Numbered from the stretch's first letter, positions 16,862-30,900 are shown. The stretch: 64,000 nucleotides of DNA from Caulobacter vibrioides (GCF_002310375.3 NZ_CP023315.3:558001-622000), one strand, 5' to 3'. Notes: generated from the sequence alone by a model not told the origin. Made by a program: numbers and translations.

Positions 16862-17194
16862 GTGAGCCTCAAGAGCATGGCCAGGAAACCGGGATCCAGC
16901 CCGTCCGCGATGAAGAACCGCGCCGCCAAGACGGCGGCGGCGATGGCGCCTGCCGGCGCTGGCGCGACGGGCGCCGCCGCTCCTGCCCCGAAGAAGCGCA
17001 CCAACCCGGTGCAGTTCTTCCGCGAAGTGCGCGCCGAAGCCCGCAAGATCACCTGGACCACGCGCAAGGAGACCTGGATCACCTCGGTGATGGTCTTCAT
17101 CATGGTGGTGCTGGCTTCGCTGTTCTTCACCGCCGTGGACGGCGGCATTGGCTTCGCCATCAACCAGCTCCTGAAGCTGGCGACCGCGGGATAA
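16862..17194 (+). CDS. secE: Preprotein translocase subunit SecE
   Basis: SecE clamps SecY in the inner-membrane protein-export channel. The conserved cytoplasmic motif is NPVQFFREVRAEARKITW, followed by TTRKETWITS and one membrane helix (VMVFIMVVLASLFFTAV). The single-helix form is normal for most bacteria. The N-terminus carries a basic, Ala-rich extension of about 45 residues that should be cytoplasmic. The start is uncertain: GTG at 16862 or ATG at 16877 (MARKPGSS); neither has a strong ribosome-binding site. nusG begins 10 bases after the stop, so the two form an operon. Confidence 0.92.
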   Translation: MSLKSMARKPGSSPSAMKNRAAKTAAAMAPAGAGATGAAAPAPKKRTNPVQFFREVRAEARKITWTTRKETWITSVMVFIMVVLASLFFTAVDGGIGFAINQLLKLATAG

Positions 17195-17204
17195 GATAAA
17201 GACG

Positions 17205-17762
17205 ATGAGCACCGAAACCGCGTCCAATCCGAACCACAAGTGGTACATCGTCCACGCCTACTCGAACTTCGAGAAGAAGGTGGCCGAGAGCATCCGCGAG
17301 CAGGCCAAGAACCAGGGCCTGGAAGAGAACTTCTCGGAAATCCTCGTCCCGACCGAAGAGGTCGTCGAGATCCGCCGTGGTCGTAAGGTCAACGCCGAGC
17401 GCAAGTTCTTCCCCGGCTACGTGCTGGTGAAGATGAACCTCTCGGACGAAGCCTACCACCTGATCAAGAACACCCCGAAGGTCACGGGCTTCCTGGGTAG
17501 CGGCTCCAAGCCGATGCCGGTCTCCGAAAAGGAAGTTCAGCGCATCGTCGGCGCGATCGAGGAGGGCGTCACCGCCCCGAAGGCCGTTGTCCTGTACGAA
17601 GTCGGCGAGAACGTTCGCGTCACCGACGGCCCGTTCGCCAGCTTCAACGGCTCGGTGGAATATGTCGACGAAGAGAAGTCGCGCCTGCGCGTCACCGTCT
17701 CGATCTTCGGCCGCGCCACGCCGGTGGAGCTGGAATATACTCAGGTCGAAAAGATCGCCTGA
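17205..17762 (+). CDS. nusG: Transcription termination/antitermination factor NusG
   Basis: A 185-residue NusG. The N-terminal NGN domain includes KWYIVHAYSNFEKKVAE and RKFFPGYVLVKM, which contacts RNA polymerase; the C-terminal KOW domain carries GENVRVTDGPFASFNGSVE and binds Rho or ribosomal protein S10. It increases polymerase processivity and assists Rho-dependent termination. Downstream there is a strong intrinsic terminator, so the secE-nusG unit ends here rather than running on into rplK-rplA as in many bacteria. Confidence 0.96.
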   Translation: MSTETASNPNHKWYIVHAYSNFEKKVAESIREQAKNQGLEENFSEILVPTEEVVEIRRGRKVNAERKFFPGYVLVKMNLSDEAYHLIKNTPKVTGFLGSGSKPMPVSEKEVQRIVGAIEEGVTAPKAVVLYEVGENVRVTDGPFASFNGSVEYVDEEKSRLRVTVSIFGRATPVELEYTQVEKIA

Positions 17763-17786
17763 CGCTTTTCAGGTTCGCTGAAATCG

Positions 17787-17824
17787 AAAGCCCCGCGTCT
17801 CTCAGGCGCGGGGCTTTTGCTTTT
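17787..17824. terminator. Intrinsic terminator after nusG
   Basis: AAAGCCCCGCG and CGCGGGGCTTT form an 11-bp stem with a 9-base loop, followed by TTGCTTTT. The A-run on the other side means it may also serve the convergent hydrolase gene. Confidence 0.88.
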
Positions 17825-17844
17825 CGGGCCTTGGCGTACGGGCT

Positions 17845-18909
17845 CTACTGCGCCAGCAGTCTCGCCAGATCCGCCTTCCAGAATTTCGCCGCCGTATGGG
17901 TTCCATGGCCCCGCGTCTCCGTCGACGCCGGGATCAGCACGAAGCGCGCCTTGGGCATCCGCTTCACAAGCTGCTCGGCCAAGCCCAGTTCCGGCGGATT
18001 GATGAAGTCGTCGGCCGAATTGATCCACAGGACCGGCACGGTGATCTTCTCCAAGGCTGGGGAGGGGTCGTAGTTCCGCGACGCGTCGATGTAGTAGAGC
18101 GCGTCATTGGCGTCGATCGCGCCGATGCGGGCGTTGAAGCTCTGTTCCAACGCCTTCTCGGTGGCTTCACGGGTTGGATACTGCGCCTGCTGGGCCAGGG
18201 GGTTGGCCCCCGCCAGGATCAGCAGGTTGGTGACGGTCCGAAGGCCCGCCAACGGCTGGGTGGTATAGTTTCCGCCCATCCAGGCCGGGTCGGCGCGGAT
18301 CGCGTCGAGCGCCATCTTGCGCCACATGCGATTGCGGCCAGCCAGGGGCGCGGCGTTGCAGGCGAACGGCGCGAGCCGTTCGGCGAAACCGGGATAGGCT
18401 TCGCCCCAGACGAAAGCATGCATGCAGCCCATCGACGTGCCGAGGATCAGCTTCAGGCGCTTTACGCCTAGCCCTTCGACCAGCAGCCGGTGTTGCAGCG
18501 CGACCATGTCGTCATAGTCGTAGCGCGGGAACGCCATGCGCAGGCCATCGCTCGGCTTGGACGAGCCGCCGTGCCCAATATTGTCGGGCAGGATTACATA
18601 GGTGGTCGCCAGGTCCAGCGGCTGGCCTGGACCATAGAGTTCATCGGCGAAGATCGGGACCAGGAAGTTGCGGCCCGAGCCCCCAGTGCCGTGCAGGACC
18701 ATCACCGCGTTCTCGATCTCGCCCTTGGCGTTGCGGCGTGGCGTGCCCAGCGTGGTGTAGTGCATGCGCACTTCGGCCAGCGTCTCACCGGACTTGAAGG
18801 CGACGTCGCGGGCGATGAAGTCGCCGGTCTTGGTCGGCCAGTCCGCAGCCAGCGCAGAGAAGGGCAGGAACAGGGCAAGGGTCAGGACGGCGAGGATCGT
18901 GCGGGTCAT
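17845..18909 (-). CDS. Exported alpha/beta hydrolase, homoserine acetyltransferase-like
   Basis: A 354-residue alpha/beta hydrolase of the MetX-like branch. A signal peptide (MTRTILAVLTLALFLPFSALA) predicts export, unlike true MetX, which is cytoplasmic. The nucleophile elbow is GTSMGCMHAF, the acid is in NSADDFINPPE, and the catalytic histidine is in RGHGTHTAAKFW. The oxyanion region is VLHGTGGSGRNF, and LPDNIGHGGSSKPSDG follows as in MetX relatives. It is probably a periplasmic esterase or acyltransferase with unknown substrate; the signal peptide argues against methionine synthesis. It is convergent with nusG and divergent from the chemoreceptor. Confidence 0.85.
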   Translation of the reverse strand: MTRTILAVLTLALFLPFSALAADWPTKTGDFIARDVAFKSGETLAEVRMHYTTLGTPRRNAKGEIENAVMVLHGTGGSGRNFLVPIFADELYGPGQPLDLATTYVILPDNIGHGGSSKPSDGLRMAFPRYDYDDMVALQHRLLVEGLGVKRLKLILGTSMGCMHAFVWGEAYPGFAERLAPFACNAAPLAGRNRMWRKMALDAIRADPAWMGGNYTTQPLAGLRTVTNLLILAGANPLAQQAQYPTREATEKALEQSFNARIGAIDANDALYYIDASRNYDPSPALEKITVPVLWINSADDFINPPELGLAEQLVKRMPKARFVLIPASTETRGHGTHTAAKFWKADLARLLAQ

Positions 18910-19168
18910 GCAACGACCCTAGGCCGACGAGGGTGGTGGTCAAGGCTCGTGCAGCCCAGATCACCTTCCCCGGCGCGGCGTTTCCGATCCCGTCTTGAGG
19001 GTCCTTGCACCCCGAACCTGCGCGGGTGGAAACGGCATATCAGGTGCAAGTCAGCCTGGCCGCGACCGATCGTCGCTCACGCTATAATAACGCTGTTCGG
19101 ACATTGATTTTAATCATTTTTCAGGGCGCCGAAACGGATGGTCGGGCGAACCACTAGGAATCGCTCTC

Positions 19169-20968
19169 GTGCGCGCCAGCATCTCCACCAAGGTCAGTCT
19201 GACCATCGCCCTTGCCTTCCTCGTCCTGACCCTCGCGGTCCTGGGCATCGTGGCCAAGAGCTCGCTGGACTTCGCCCGCCGCCAAGCGACGCAGAACCAG
19301 GAAGCCAGCATGCGCGTGGCCTGGGACGTGATCGGCGAGCGCGGCAAGACATTCCGGCGCGAGGGCGACACGCTGTTCGTGGGCGACCGGCCGCTGAACG
19401 GTGATTTCGCAGGCGTCGACCGGGTGAAGGCCCTGGTGGGAGGCACCGCCACGGTCTTCATGGGCGACAAGCGCATCACCACCAACGTCACCAAGCCTGA
19501 CGGCTCGCGCGCCGTGGGCACCGTCCTCGCCAAGGGGCCGGTCCATGATGCGGTTCTGGGGCGCGGCGAATCCTATCGCGGCGAGGCCAAGATCCTGGAT
19601 AGGCCCTTCTTCGTCGCCTATGACCCGATCAAGGACGCGTCGGGCCAAGTCATCGGCGTGCTCTATGTGGGCGTTCCGCAGGCCGACTATTTCCAGCCGG
19701 TCTATCGTCAGCTGACGCTGCTGGCGGTCGCCTGCGTGTTGCTGGGCGTCGCAGGGGCCTTGGCCTCGGTGCTCATGGCGCGCCGCCAGCTGTCGCCGCT
19801 GGGCGCGCTGCGCGACGCCATGGGCAAGCTGATGGCCGGCGATCTGACCGTCGCTCTGGCCTTCGCCGGCCGTCAGGACGACATCGGCCAGATGGCGGAC
19901 GCTGTGCACCGCTTCCGCGATGAGGCGCTGGAAAAGAGCCGCCTGGCCGGTGAAGCCGCCGCCGTACGCGCCTCTGCGGAGGCCGAACGCGAAGCCGCCG
20001 GCGCCGAGGGCGCGCGCCGCGCCGCCGACCAGGCTCAGGTCGTGCGTCGTTTGGCCGATGGCCTCCAGCGCCTGTCGGACGGCGATCTGACCGTCCGCCT
20101 GACCGAGCCCTTCGCCGACGACTATGAGAGCTTGCGCGCCGATTTCAATCGCGCGGTGGAGGGGCTTGAAGGCGCCATGGTCGCGGTGGTGTCGGCGGTC
20201 GCTCAGCTCAACGCCGGGGCCGGCGGCATCGCCGAAGCCGCCGACGACCTCTCGCGTCGCAGCGAAGCCCAGGCCGCCAGCCTGGAGGAGACCGCCGCTG
20301 CGCTCGACGAGATCACCGCCACGGTTCGCAAGACGGCCAGCGGCGCGCAGGAAGCCTATCGCGCCGTCAGCGAAGCCCAGAGCGAGGCGGGCCGGTCGCG
20401 CGACGTGGTCGCCTCGGCCGTTGAGGCCATCGGCGGCATCGAAGTCTCTTCGCGTCAGGTCGCCCAGATCATCACCGTGATCGACGAGATCGCCTTCCAG
20501 ACCAACCTGCTGGCCCTGAACGCCGGGGTCGAGGCCGCCCGTGCGGGCGATGCCGGGCGCGGTTTCGCCGTGGTCGCCCAAGAAGTACGGGCGCTGGCCC
20601 AGCGCTCGGCCGACGCCGCCAAGGAGATCAAGACCCACATCGCCGACTCCGAACGTCAGGTTCAGTCCGGCGTGTCGCTGGTGGGGGCGGCGGGGGAGAC
20701 CCTGCAGCGCATCGCCAGCCAGGTCGGCGCGATCAGCACCGTGATCACCGAGATCGCGGCCAGCGCGCAGGAGCAGTCGGCAGGCCTTTCCGAGGTGAAC
20801 AACGCCGTCAACAGCATGGACCAGGGCACCCAGCACACCACGGCCATGGCCAGCCGTTCGGCGGCGTCCAGCCAGGGCCTGCTGCGCGAGGTGCGAGGCC
20901 TGGCTGAGTTGGTGCAACGATTCCGCGTTCGCGAAGGGGCGGCGGCTTCGATGCGAAGGGCGGCTTAG
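19169..20968 (+). CDS. Methyl-accepting chemotaxis protein with a periplasmic Cache domain
   Basis: A 599-residue chemoreceptor. Membrane helices at about 11-30 and 182-204 flank a periplasmic domain (residues 32-180) that reads as a single Cache fold: [16 protein letters not shown] and [22 protein letters not shown]. Two HAMP-like segments follow (each with a GDLTV core), then the signalling hairpin with tip [20 protein letters not shown], which contacts CheA and CheW. The GTG start at 19169 gives the usual basic N-terminus. The protein ends RRAA with no CheR/CheB-docking pentapeptide. An inverted repeat TGATT-TT-AATCA lies upstream at about 19103-19114. The ligand is unknown. Confidence 0.92.
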   Translation: MRASISTKVSLTIALAFLVLTLAVLGIVAKSSLDFARRQATQNQEASMRVAWDVIGERGKTFRREGDTLFVGDRPLNGDFAGVDRVKALVGGTATVFMGDKRITTNVTKPDGSRAVGTVLAKGPVHDAVLGRGESYRGEAKILDRPFFVAYDPIKDASGQVIGVLYVGVPQADYFQPVYRQLTLLAVACVLLGVAGALASVLMARRQLSPLGALRDAMGKLMAGDLTVALAFAGRQDDIGQMADAVHRFRDEALEKSRLAGEAAAVRASAEAEREAAGAEGARRAADQAQVVRRLADGLQRLSDGDLTVRLTEPFADDYESLRADFNRAVEGLEGAMVAVVSAVAQLNAGAGGIAEAADDLSRRSEAQAASLEETAAALDEITATVRKTASGAQEAYRAVSEAQSEAGRSRDVVASAVEAIGGIEVSSRQVAQIITVIDEIAFQTNLLALNAGVEAARAGDAGRGFAVVAQEVRALAQRSADAAKEIKTHIADSERQVQSGVSLVGAAGETLQRIASQVGAISTVITEIAASAQEQSAGLSEVNNAVNSMDQGTQHTTAMASRSAASSQGLLREVRGLAELVQRFRVREGAAASMRRAA

Positions 20969-21011
20969 CCGCGCCTGAAGCCCCAAAGGCCAGCGCCCCG
21001 CGACGCCCGGG

Positions 21012-21797
21012 CTAGGGCCGCTGGCCGGCCTTCTTCTGCAGTTCCAGGAACCGTGTCGCCCGCGCCTCAAGGTCCTGGTTTCGCCGAATCTCGTCGACCA
21101 CGGACTTGCGCTCGCGGCCTAGGCCGTCCTGCTGCGCGCCGAGTACGAACGGGATCTCCTTCATCGTGCCGGGGTGATCCCGACTGCGGTGGTCGACCCC
21201 GGGGCCCATCGGGGCGTTCTGGTAACGCCGATAGGCGTCCTGGGCGGCGGCCTGGGCGTCCAGCGCGCGCCGCTTGTCGGCGTTCATGGCCGAGAGAGGA
21301 TCGCCCTTGGCCTTGGCCGCGCCGAACCGCTCGTCGCAGCGCTCGCGCTCGCGGCGGTTCAGGCCCACGGCGTCCGCGCTGACACAGCCCGTGGCGCTTC
21401 CCCGCAAGGCCGTGCGCAGGTCGCCGGCGCCGTCGCCTGGCAAGGGCGCGGGGCGGATGGCGACGCCGGGACGCGATAGACCCGACGTCGGAACCTCCAA
21501 GGTCGGCGTTCCCGCCGGGACGGGGCGGACGGCCGCGCGGACCGTGAAGGGCAGGGGCCGATCGGATGCGGCCTCCGTCGCCGAAGACGGGCGCGGCCTT
21601 GGCGCTTCGCGGGGAAGCGGGGCCGGACGCTGGAGCTCCAGCGTCATGGTCGACAGATCATCCTCCGCGAACGTCTGCAGCAAAGGGGCCGCGGGCAAGG
21701 CCAGCCACGCCAGCAATGCGACGTGCAGCAGCAGCGAGCCGGCGAAGATCGTCGCGCGACGTCGCTTGTCGACGCTGGCCCCCATGCTGACGCTCAC
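21012..21797 (-). CDS. Hypothetical membrane-anchored, proline-rich protein (TonB-like architecture)
   Basis: A 261-residue protein with one N-terminal membrane helix (ATIFAGSLLLHVALLAWLAL) preceded by basic residues, then a Pro/Arg/Ala-rich linker (RPAPLPREAPRPRPSS), then a charged C-terminal region containing GCVSADAVGLNRRERERCDE. This resembles TonB or other energy-transducing proteins in layout only; the C-terminal region does not look like a TonB fold and I recognise no family. The two cysteines about 17 residues apart could form a disulphide in the periplasm. The start is a GTG at 21797 because AGGAG stands 5 bases before it; a longer frame lacks such a site. It converges on the chemoreceptor gene. 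Confidence 0.7.
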   Translation of the reverse strand: MSVSMGASVDKRRRATIFAGSLLLHVALLAWLALPAAPLLQTFAEDDLSTMTLELQRPAPLPREAPRPRPSSATEAASDRPLPFTVRAAVRPVPAGTPTLEVPTSGLSRPGVAIRPAPLPGDGAGDLRTALRGSATGCVSADAVGLNRRERERCDERFGAAKAKGDPLSAMNADKRRALDAQAAAQDAYRRYQNAPMGPGVDHRSRDHPGTMKEIPFVLGAQQDGLGRERKSVVDEIRRNQDLEARATRFLELQKKAGQRP

Positions 21798-22220
21798 CTG
21801 AACTCCTGGCCCCTCTTTCGGGGCGCGCCCCGCCTTCCCAAATGGCGTTCGCCGCCACCAAGGCAAGCGCCGCCACCCCCGGTCAAGCTGCGCAGCTTGA
21901 AGTGGCGAAAACGCGGCCTAGATTGGGGCCTTAAGGCGGCGTTAACCGACGCAGGAACAGGCGGTTGACGCTGGACCACTTCGCGAGTACATACCGCGCT
22001 CTTTTTCGAGGCGGCCGTTCGCGTCCGTCCTGATGAGCTTACGTTCCTGCCGGGCTTTTTGTTTGGCCGGGAACCTGAACCCGCCGGTGTGCTTCCCGCG
22101 CTCCGGCGAGTTTCGTGTTTATCGGGTCTCTTAGCTGAGCCTTGAAAAGCCGAAAAACAAAGACAAGGACCTGAAGCGCCCCGGCCGAAAGGCACACGCT
22201 TCCATCAGAGCAGAGACTTA
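21798..22220. other. Promoter and long leader region of the str operon
   Basis: 423 bases between the divergent hypothetical gene and rpsL. It contains the promoter at 21965-21993 and a leader of about 220 bases with a hairpin GTTC...CCGG/CCGG...GAAC at about 22043-22074. No gene is seen. The long leader suggests post-transcriptional control of the operon. Confidence 0.6.
21965..21993 (+). promoter_or_regulatory. Promoter of the rpsL-rpsG-fusA-tuf operon
   Basis: TTGACG at 21965-21970 and TACATA at 21988-21993 are separated by 17 bases, a strong sigma-70-type arrangement; it also partly fits the Caulobacter consensus. It points to rpsL, whose ATG is about 220 bases downstream. Confidence 0.65.
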
Positions 22221-22592
22221 ATGCCTACCATTAACCAGCTCATCCGTAAGCCGCGCTCCCCGAAGCCGGTGCGGAACAAGGTGCCCGCCCTGAAGGGCTG
22301 CCCGCAACGTCGCGGCGTTTGCACCCGCGTTTACACTACGACCCCGAAGAAGCCGAACTCGGCTCTGCGTAAGGTCGCCAAGGTCCGTCTGACCACCGGC
22401 ATTGAAGCCGTGTGCTACATTCCGGGTGAAGGCCACAACCTGCAGGAGCACTCGGTGGTGCTCATCCGCGGCGGCCGCGTCAAGGATTTGCCCGGCGTCC
22501 GTTACCACATCCTGCGCGGCGTCCTCGACACCCAAGGTGTCAAGGATCGTAAGCAGCGTCGTTCGCTCTACGGCGCCAAGCGTCCGAAGTAA
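22221..22592 (+). CDS. rpsL: 30S ribosomal protein S12
   Basis: A 123-residue S12 of standard length, first gene of the str operon. S12 shapes the decoding centre of the small subunit. [12 protein letters not shown] at the start, [19 protein letters not shown] and [14 protein letters not shown] are the invariant regions; the lysines at the two classic streptomycin-resistance positions are unchanged, so a streptomycin-sensitive ribosome is predicted. rpsG starts 13 bases downstream. Confidence 0.98.
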   Translation: MPTINQLIRKPRSPKPVRNKVPALKGCPQRRGVCTRVYTTTPKKPNSALRKVAKVRLTTGIEAVCYIPGEGHNLQEHSVVLIRGGRVKDLPGVRYHILRGVLDTQGVKDRKQRRSLYGAKRPK

Positions 22593-22599
22593 GGAATAG

Positions 22600-23079
<480 letters not shown>

Positions 23080-23102
23080 CCTTTCTTACCAGCACTCTTT
23101 CA

Positions 23103-23135
23103 GGCGCGGGCGGTTTGAGATAAACCGCCCGCGCC
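23103..23135 (+). terminator. Strong hairpin between rpsG and fusA
   Basis: GGCGCGGGCGGTTT pairs perfectly with AAACCGCCCGCGCC (14 bp) across a 5-base loop. No uridine tract follows directly (CGCACGTTT), so it is more likely a partial terminator or an mRNA-processing or stabilising structure than a full stop, which would separate fusA from its operon. Confidence 0.6.
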
Positions 23136-23193
23136 GCACGTTTAATCCCGGTCGTGTCCGTCCAGGGCCGCCCCGTTTCGCAGAGCGATCGCT

Positions 23194-25272
<2,079 letters not shown>

Positions 25273-25329
25273 GCTTTTCCCAAGGAAAAGCGTGGGTTAG
25301 AGACAGGGAGGGGCCTTCGTAGGCCCCTC
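25273..25329 (+). terminator. Two hairpins between fusA and tuf
   Basis: GCTTTTCC-CAA-GGAAAAGC begins immediately after the fusA stop (25273-25291), and GAGGGGCCT-TCGT-AGGCCCCTC follows (25308-25329). Neither is followed by a T-run. They may slow transcription or set a separate level for tuf mRNA. Confidence 0.55.
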
Positions 25330-25407
25330 TCGCATCCACCCCAGAAGTCCAACCTATTGAAGGCCCCCCCGTTTATCGAAGGGTTCTGGGGTCCTGGAGC
25401 TAAGAAG

Positions 25408-26598
<1,191 letters not shown>

Positions 26599-26631
26599 TC
26601 TCGAACGCTCTTAGCCTCGGCTAGAAATGCG

Positions 26632-26666
26632 AAGGCCCCGGAGAGCAATCTCCGGGGCCTTTTGCT
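26632..26666. terminator. Intrinsic terminator of the str operon
   Basis: AAGGCCCCGGAGA pairs with TCTCCGGGGCCTT (13 bp) over a 5-base loop, followed by TTGCTTTG. It is the strongest terminator candidate in this part of the window. Confidence 0.9.
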
Positions 26667-26754
26667 TTGGGCGAAGCTCGGCGCGGCCTATGTCGGCTAC
26701 CGGCTTGACGGTCCTTCGCCTTTCCCCCACCAGATAACGCCTCGGGGGAAGAGC

Positions 26755-27738
26755 TTGGCTGTCAACGCGCTCATTCGTGGAAAGGCCGGAGGCTATGTGT
26801 TCGCCGTTCTGGCGACCCTGGTCGCTTGGGCGCTGCGCTACGCCCTGGATGGCTGGTTCCCGCCGGGCTTTCCGTACCTGACCTTTTTCCCGGCGGTCGT
26901 CATCACCGCCTATTTCGCCGGACTGCGGCCCTCCATCCTCTGCGCCGTGCTGTCTGGGGTCGCGGCCTGGTACTTCTTCATTCCGCCGTTCCACAGCCTG
27001 AGTATCAATTTCTCCACGGCCTTGGCGTTGGTGTTCTACGCCTTTGTCGTTGCGGTCGACGTGTTCTTCATCGACGGCATGCGCAAGGCTTTGCGGCAGC
27101 TGGAGGAGGAGCGGGCCCGCTACGCCGCGCTCGCCGAGAGCCGCGACCTGCTCTATCGCGAGCTGCACCACCGGGTGAGCAACAACCTTCAGGTCGTCGG
27201 CGCGCTTCTGAGGCTGCAGGGCTCCGGGATCAACGACGAGGACGCCCGCCACGCCCTCGCCGAGGCCGGCGGCCGCATTGAGCTGATCGCCAAGATCCAG
27301 CGCGAGCTCCACAACGCCGTCGGCGACCCCGCGCCGTTCCGGACCTTCGCCGAGGTGGTCCTGGCCGGCGCGGCGGCGGCGGCGGGCGCCCAGGTGAGCC
27401 TTGTGATCGAGGGCGGTGAGCAGCCGCTGCATCCTGACCAGGCCACGCCCGTCACGCTCGTCATGTTGGAGAGCTTCAACAACGCGCTTGAGCACGGATT
27501 TGGCGAGGGCGGCTCTGGGCGGGTCCAGGTCTCACTGGACCAGTCGGGGCTGACCCACATCCTGAGCGTTCGCGACGATGGCGCAGGGCCGCCTGACGGC
27601 TTTGATCCTACCGCCTCCAAGAGCCTGGGCCTCCGCATTGTCCGCGCCATGGCCCAGCAACTGGGCGGCAAGTTCGAGATGTCTCGTGAGGACGGTTGGA
27701 CGGTTTGTCGCCTGAGTTACGCGCCCAAGCGCGACTAG
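26755..27738 (+). CDS. Membrane histidine kinase, HisKA_2 type with DUF4118-like sensor
   Basis: A sensor kinase whose N-terminal third holds four hydrophobic segments resembling the KdpD-type DUF4118 membrane domain (ALRYALDGWFPPGFPYLTFF, then PSILCAVLSGVAAWYFFI). The phosphoacceptor helix is LYRELHHRVSNNLQVVGALL, the HisKA_2 pattern of alphaproteobacterial general-stress and light-responsive kinases. The ATPase domain follows, with ESFNNALEHGF as N box and RDDGAGPPDG as G1 box. No receiver gene is adjacent, so the partner is unknown. The start is uncertain: TTG at 26755 after GGGGGAAGAG is chosen; GTG after GGAGG, about 45 bases further in, is the alternative. An upstream start would overlap the tuf terminator. 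Confidence 0.82.
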   Translation: MAVNALIRGKAGGYVFAVLATLVAWALRYALDGWFPPGFPYLTFFPAVVITAYFAGLRPSILCAVLSGVAAWYFFIPPFHSLSINFSTALALVFYAFVVAVDVFFIDGMRKALRQLEEERARYAALAESRDLLYRELHHRVSNNLQVVGALLRLQGSGINDEDARHALAEAGGRIELIAKIQRELHNAVGDPAPFRTFAEVVLAGAAAAAGAQVSLVIEGGEQPLHPDQATPVTLVMLESFNNALEHGFGEGGSGRVQVSLDQSGLTHILSVRDDGAGPPDGFDPTASKSLGLRIVRAMAQQLGGKFEMSREDGWTVCRLSYAPKRD

Positions 27739-27850
27739 AGCACTTTCCGATACGTGTGAAACGGTTATCGGGTCGAAAAATGCTCTAAACTTTTGAAATG
27801 GAGCCTTTTTATCCGATCTGATTGGTTCAATCAGATCGGAAAGGGCTCTA
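27739..27850. repeat. Palindromic intergenic element after the histidine kinase
   Basis: The region contains AGAGCACTTTCCGA...GGGTCGAAAAATGCTCTA, whose ends (AGAGCA/TGCTCT) pair, and then the perfect 12-bp hairpin TCCGATCTGATT / AATCAGATCGGA at 27812-27840 flanked by GAGCC and GGGCTC. Similar AGAGCA...TGCTCT sequences are familiar dispersed elements in alphaproteobacteria. It may also terminate transcription between the two convergent units. Confidence 0.7.
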
Positions 27851-27945
27851 GCGCAGTCTATCTCCCTAAAGCGGGCGCGCGTCCGCGCTGGCCTGTAACG
27901 CGCTCCGGGCGTCCAACACCGCAGTGCCGGACGCCCGGGCCGTTG

Positions 27946-30900
27946 TCAGGCGATCGGGGTCTGACCGGGCGCCTCGCGTGGGGTGATCACGCGCGCCAGC
28001 TTCGGCTTCAGCCACATCTCGAAATCATCGACGATCTCGTAGACCACCGGCACCAGCACCAGGGACAGGACCGTCGAGGTGATTAGGCCGCCGATCACCG
28101 CCACGGCCATCGGTTGGCGGAACTCCGCGCCCGTACCAATGCCCAGGGCGGTCGGCAACATGCCGGCCATCATCGCCAGGGTGGTCATCACGATCGGGCG
28201 GGCCCGCTCATGGCAAGCGTCGATAATGGCCTCGCGCTGACTGAGGCCGGCGCGTTCCTGCTCGATGGCGTACTCGACCAGCAGGATTGAGTTCTTGGCG
28301 GCCAGCCCCATCAGCATCAGGAAGCCGATCAGCGACGGCATCGACAGCGATTGACCCATCACCAAGAGGGCGAAGAACGCGCCGCCAATGGCCAGCGGCA
28401 AGGCCGACAGGATGGTGATCGGCTTGAAGAAGCTGCGGAACAGCAGCACCAGCACCCCGAAGACCAGACCCACGGCCGACAGCAAGGCGACGGCGAAGCC
28501 GGTGAAGAGCTCGACAAACGCCTCCTGGTCCCCGGCGGAGGCCGGTCCCACGCCCGGCGGCAGGTTCTTCATGGTCGGCAGGTTGCCGACGTCGGTCATG
28601 GCCTGGCCCAGCTGAGCGCCGTTGTTGAGGTCGGCCTCGATGGTGACCTGTCGCTTTCGGGCGAAGCGGTCAATCTTGGCGGGACCGGCCTGGAACGACA
28701 GCTCCGCCACGGTGTCGAGGCGCGTGCTGCCGCCGTTCGCAGTGGGCACCTGCAGCGCGCCCAGCGCTTCCAGGTCCTGGCGGCTCTCGGCCGGCAGGCG
28801 CACCCGGATCGGGATCCGACGTTCGCCCTGGGTCATCTTGGCGACGTTGGCGTCGATGTCGCCCACGGTGGCCACGCGGGCGATGGCGGCGATGTCGGCC
28901 GAGCTGACGCCCAGGCGCGCAGCCTCGTCGGCCTTGGGGCGGATCAGGATTTCCGGTCCGCTGGGCGGCGAGGACGGGCGCGGGTCGGCCACGGTGGACA
29001 GGCCCTGCATCTCCTGCTCGATCTTGGCCGCCGTGCGTTCCAGCAGCGGGCCGTCCTCGGCGACCAGGATGGTTTGTACGTCGGACGAGCCCCAATCGCC
29101 CAGCAGATTCACGCGCGCGTCGGGGATGTCGCGGAGACCGTCACGGACCTCCTGCTTGATCTCGGTGACCGTCAGGTCGCGGTCCCCAGTCAAGACGATG
29201 GTGATCGTGGCGTCACGAATGTCGGCGCTGCTCTGCCCGCCCCAGCCGCTGCCGATATTGGAACCGACCTGGGCGAAGACGTGGGTCACCTCTGGGCGCT
29301 TGCGGAACATGGTGGTCACCGCTTGAACCGTGCGGTCCATGTCGGCGACCGTCGCACCGGGCGGCCCCTGAACCTTGAGGTAGTAGTAGTTGTTGTTCGC
29401 GGGCGGCTGGAACGCCGTCGGCAGCAGCCCCGCCAGCATGATCGACCCGATGAAGATCAGGCCGCCGATCACGCAGGCCAGGATCCGGTGGTCCAGCGAC
29501 CAGTCCAGGATGTTTCGATAGAAGCCTTCGAACGGCTTGCGCGGATGGGGGGCTTTTGCCGGCTTAAGGAAATAGGCGGCCAGCAGCGGCGTCAGCAGCC
29601 GGGCCACGACCAGCGAGAACAGCACGGCCACGGCGACCGTCAGGCCGAATTCCTTGAAGAACTGGCCAGGCATGCCGGGCATGAAGGACACCGGCACAAA
29701 CACCGCCACGATCGTGAAGGTGGTCGCCACCACGGCCAGGCCGATGGCGTCCGCGCCCTCCATCGCCGCCTGGAACGGCCTCTGTCCTCGCGCGACCCGT
29801 TTCTCGATGTTCTCGATCTCGACGACCGCGTCGTCCACCAGGATGCCGATGACCAGAGTCAGGGCCAGCAGCGTCACGACGTTCAGCGAGAAGCCCATGA
29901 ACGCCATGAAGGCGAAGGTCGGCACCAGCGACACGGGCATGGCGATGGCGGTGATCAGGGTCGCGCGCCATTCGCGCAGGAACAGGAACACCACCAGCGA
30001 CGCCAGGAGCATGCCCTCCAGCAGCGTGTGCTCGGTGGCCTTGAAGCTGGCCCGGGTCTCGTCGACGGTCGAGAAGATCTTCACGAACGTCACACCGGGG
30101 GTCTTGGCCGCCAGTTGGTCGACAGCGACCTTGACGCGATCCTCTACGGCGACGTCGCTGGAGTCGCGGGTCTTCATCACCTGGAAGGCGACGACAGGCC
30201 GACCGTCGAGCCGCGCGAAGCCGCGCTCCTCTTCAGAGCCCTGGCCGACCTGGGCGACGTCGGTCAGCTTCACATAGCGGCCGCCCGCGACGGGGATGGT
30301 GATCTGGCGGAGTTGCTCGATCGTGGTCGCCGCGCCCAGCACGCGCAGGGTCTGCTCGCGCCCGCCGATGCTGGCGCGCCCGCCCGGGGCGTCGACGCTG
30401 AAGCTGGCCAGGGCCTGGTTCAGTTGCGGCGCGGTGACGCCGAACGAGGCCATGCGGTCGGGGTCGATGATGACGTTGATCTCGCGATCGACACCACCGA
30501 CGCGGGCCACCTGCGCCACGCCCTTTTCGCCCTGGAGGGCGCGGGTGACGGTGTCGTCGATGAACCAGGACAGGTCCGTCGCGCTCATCCCCGGGGCGGA
30601 GACGGCGTAGGTGATGATCGGCGCGCTGGTGATCTCCAGGCGCTGGACGAGCGGCTCGTCCACCTCGCGCGGCAGCACGGCGCGGGCCTGGTCGACCTTG
30701 GAGCGGACCTCGTCCGTGACCTTCTGCAGGTCTTCCCCGAGATTGAACTCGATCGTGGTGGTCGAGGCGCCCTGGACCACCGATGAGCGGATGGTCTTGA
30801 CGTTGGAGATGCTGGCGACCGCGTCCTCGATGGGGCGCGTGACCTGGGTCTCCATCTCGCCCGGCGCAGCGCCGCTCTGGGTGACCGTGACGGTCACGGC

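Noticed and set aside
28351..30786. An 811-codon open frame antisense to the RND pump
   Set aside because: The pump on the minus strand has canonical motifs; the opposing frame is a GC-driven shadow.
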